Below, one piece after another: positions 62,965-64,000 of a stretch of 64,000 bases of DNA; the first letter of the stretch is position 1; the number at the start of each line of letters is the position of its first letter. The notes under the pieces are model-generated. The model was given only the letters and a program-made list of their open reading frames with translations. It did no database searches and was not told the DNA's origin. The DNA comes from Pirellulales bacterium (GTDB taxonomy: Bacteria > Planctomycetota > Planctomycetia > Pirellulales > Lacipirellulaceae): contig JAKVCC010000004.1 of the NCBI GenBank assembly GCA_022448265.1, forward strand, positions 1 through 64,000, in the 5' to 3' direction. The translations under genes and the position numbers were made by a program.

Positions 62965-64000
62965 TTAAAATAGGGTCGCCTCGGATGCTTCCGTCTCTGC
63001 TTGCTCCACGGCCATCCCAATGGCGCGCAGCACACCCTCTTCAGCTTCGATGCGGGCCCGGCCCCCATGGGCAATCGGTTGTATAACGAACCGTACATGG
63101 TCCCGGCCGTCGGCGCTATTGGCCAACATCTCAGCGACCATTTTGATCTGTGGCTTGTCGACGTCGTCGGCCAGAGAGGCCGCCACGTCCATAATTTGTT
63201 TCAAAGCAAACGTCATCTCCATCGGGGCGACTGATTTTTCCGGATTGGCGGCCGAGGTATCAATGATGCCTTTCACGCCTTCCAGGCAGTCGCGACCAAA
63301 GGCAAAAAAGACCGAATTTTCGCCAATACCCACGGCTACATCCACCGAATCTCCAAATAACTGACGCGATTCCTCTTCCTGGTCGGGAACTGGAAGGCTC
63401 AGAGTATGGAAGTTCACGCCGGCATGCTTGTGGGAGTTCCAGGCAACGCCAGGGAGCTTGGAATCCTTTATCGAGTCCAGATCGGCCAGTTTTTGCAAGC
63501 CAGATTCCACCTTGTCGGGATCACTTACTAGGCCGCCGGCGATCAGGACAGCCGAGGTGGGCGACAGATTCAGGACAGCACCCCCATCCATGACGCCATT
63601 TTGCAAGGTTGACATGGACGCATCGAGAAAGTCGTCCATCGCGCTTTTGACAATCGCGCGTTCTTCGTCGCTGGCGAAGTCAGATGCTTCGTCAATTGTG
63701 GTCCTCAACTGTTTACGTATCGCCGCAAACGTCTGTTCGACCTGGGCGATATCTGACTTGGTGGACCGGGAAGCAAACGACAACATCATGGCAGCATCTG
63801 GCTGAAAGAAACCTGCAAAGTTCGTCTTGGGATCACTATTGAGCGACATCTGTTCGGCAAGCGGGGTGCCGGGAACAGCCGTGTAGACAATATCCAAGAA
63901 GGACCGCAGTTTTTCGGCGTCGACCGCAAGGCCAAATGTTAACTCGTCGAGCTCATTGATCCCCCGCTTAAGTTGCTCGATCTGCACTTGGGAAAGTTCT
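62965..64000 (-). CDS. Uncharacterised protein, C-terminal part (start beyond the right edge)
   Basis: A leftward frame stays open to the right edge, so the N-terminus is missing. The visible 344 residues or so are alpha/beta with a long helical stretch (STKSDIAQVEQTFAAIRKQL, DEERAIVKSAMDDFLDASMS) and short hydrophobic strands (GGAVLNLSPTSAVLIAGGLV, DVAVGIGENSVFFAFGRD). I do not recognise a family. Similar secreted proteins of this size are frequent in Planctomycetes, but a signal peptide cannot be seen. The GTG at 63987 is probably an internal Val. Confidence 0.55.
   Translation of the reverse strand, partial: ELSQVQIEQLKRGINELDELTFGLAVDAEKLRSFLDIVYTAVPGTPLAEQMSLNSDPKTNFAGFFQPDAAMMLSFASRSTKSDIAQVEQTFAAIRKQLRTTIDEASDFASDEERAIVKSAMDDFLDASMSTLQNGVMDGGAVLNLSPTSAVLIAGGLVSDPDKVESGLQKLADLDSIKDSKLPGVAWNSHKHAGVNFHTLSLPVPDQEEESRQLFGDSVDVAVGIGENSVFFAFGRDCLEGVKGIIDTSAANPEKSVAPMEMTFALKQIMDVAASLADDVDKPQIKMVAEMLANSADGRDHVRFVIQPIAHGGRARIEAEEGVLRAIGMAVEQAETEASEATLF

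Overview
The window looks like a chromosome segment of a planctomycete, probably of the Pirellulales type. Pointers are a DUF1559 protein with prepilin N-terminus and H-x9-DG tail, a PEP-CTERM protein with a dockerin-like segment, a giant PVC-type cytochrome fused to SGNH, HEAT, PA14 and blue-copper domains, a MoxR/DUF58/BatA/DUF4159 cluster, a LemA/M48 pair, frequent TTG and GTG starts, weak Shine-Dalgarno signals and many short genes with intergenic decay. I saw no rRNA, tRNA, CRISPR array, intact insertion sequence or prophage. Taxonomy is inferred from gene content only.

Layout. 0-8.3 kb: DUF4432 protein (cut by the left edge), aroE, the giant secreted cytochrome, bioD and a second AroE-like gene in which both catalytic residues are replaced. 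8.5-9.2 kb: a membrane gene apparently split at a run of eight C. 9.3-12.8 kb: a leftward unit with a sigma-70-type promoter and a clear cobalamin riboswitch ahead of a DUF1559 pseudopilin-like protein and a PEP-CTERM beta-propeller, possibly followed by a methyltransferase. 12.8-21 kb: primary-type sigma factor with terminator, a Cys-rich orphan, a methyltransferase, RecQ with a decayed C-terminal helix-turn-helix module, and a DinB protein. 21-30.3 kb: MoxR, DUF58, BatA/VWA and VWA/amidotransferase-like genes leftward, with a DUF4159 gene divergent. 31-40 kb: LptD/OstA-like outer-membrane protein, an archaeal-type DNA topoisomerase VI operon (top6B-top6A) and two small secreted proteins. 40.5-52 kb: housekeeping genes def, fmt, J-domain protein, miaB, glnE, HU, PII, ferredoxin, thyA, folA. 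52-58 kb: a beta-carbonic anhydrase remnant and a dispersed but complete EF-P beta-lysylation set (epmA, efp, epmB) around a LemA/M48 pair. 58-64 kb: rlmN, a retropepsin-like protein, a solitary DNA methyltransferase, a sugar isomerase-like protein, a ferredoxin and a protein cut by the right edge.

Functional links. GlnE and a PII protein lie about 1 kb apart and would act on glutamine synthetase control. ThyA produces dihydrofolate and the adjacent DHFR recycles it. Def and Fmt act at the two ends of N-formylmethionine metabolism. EpmB makes beta-lysine, EpmA attaches it and EF-P carries it at Lys34. Most worth following are the cobalamin-riboswitch surface-protein operon, the bacterial topoisomerase VI, the catalytically altered AroE paralogue and the decaying fragments (RecQ tail, carbonic anhydrase, exonuclease-like piece).
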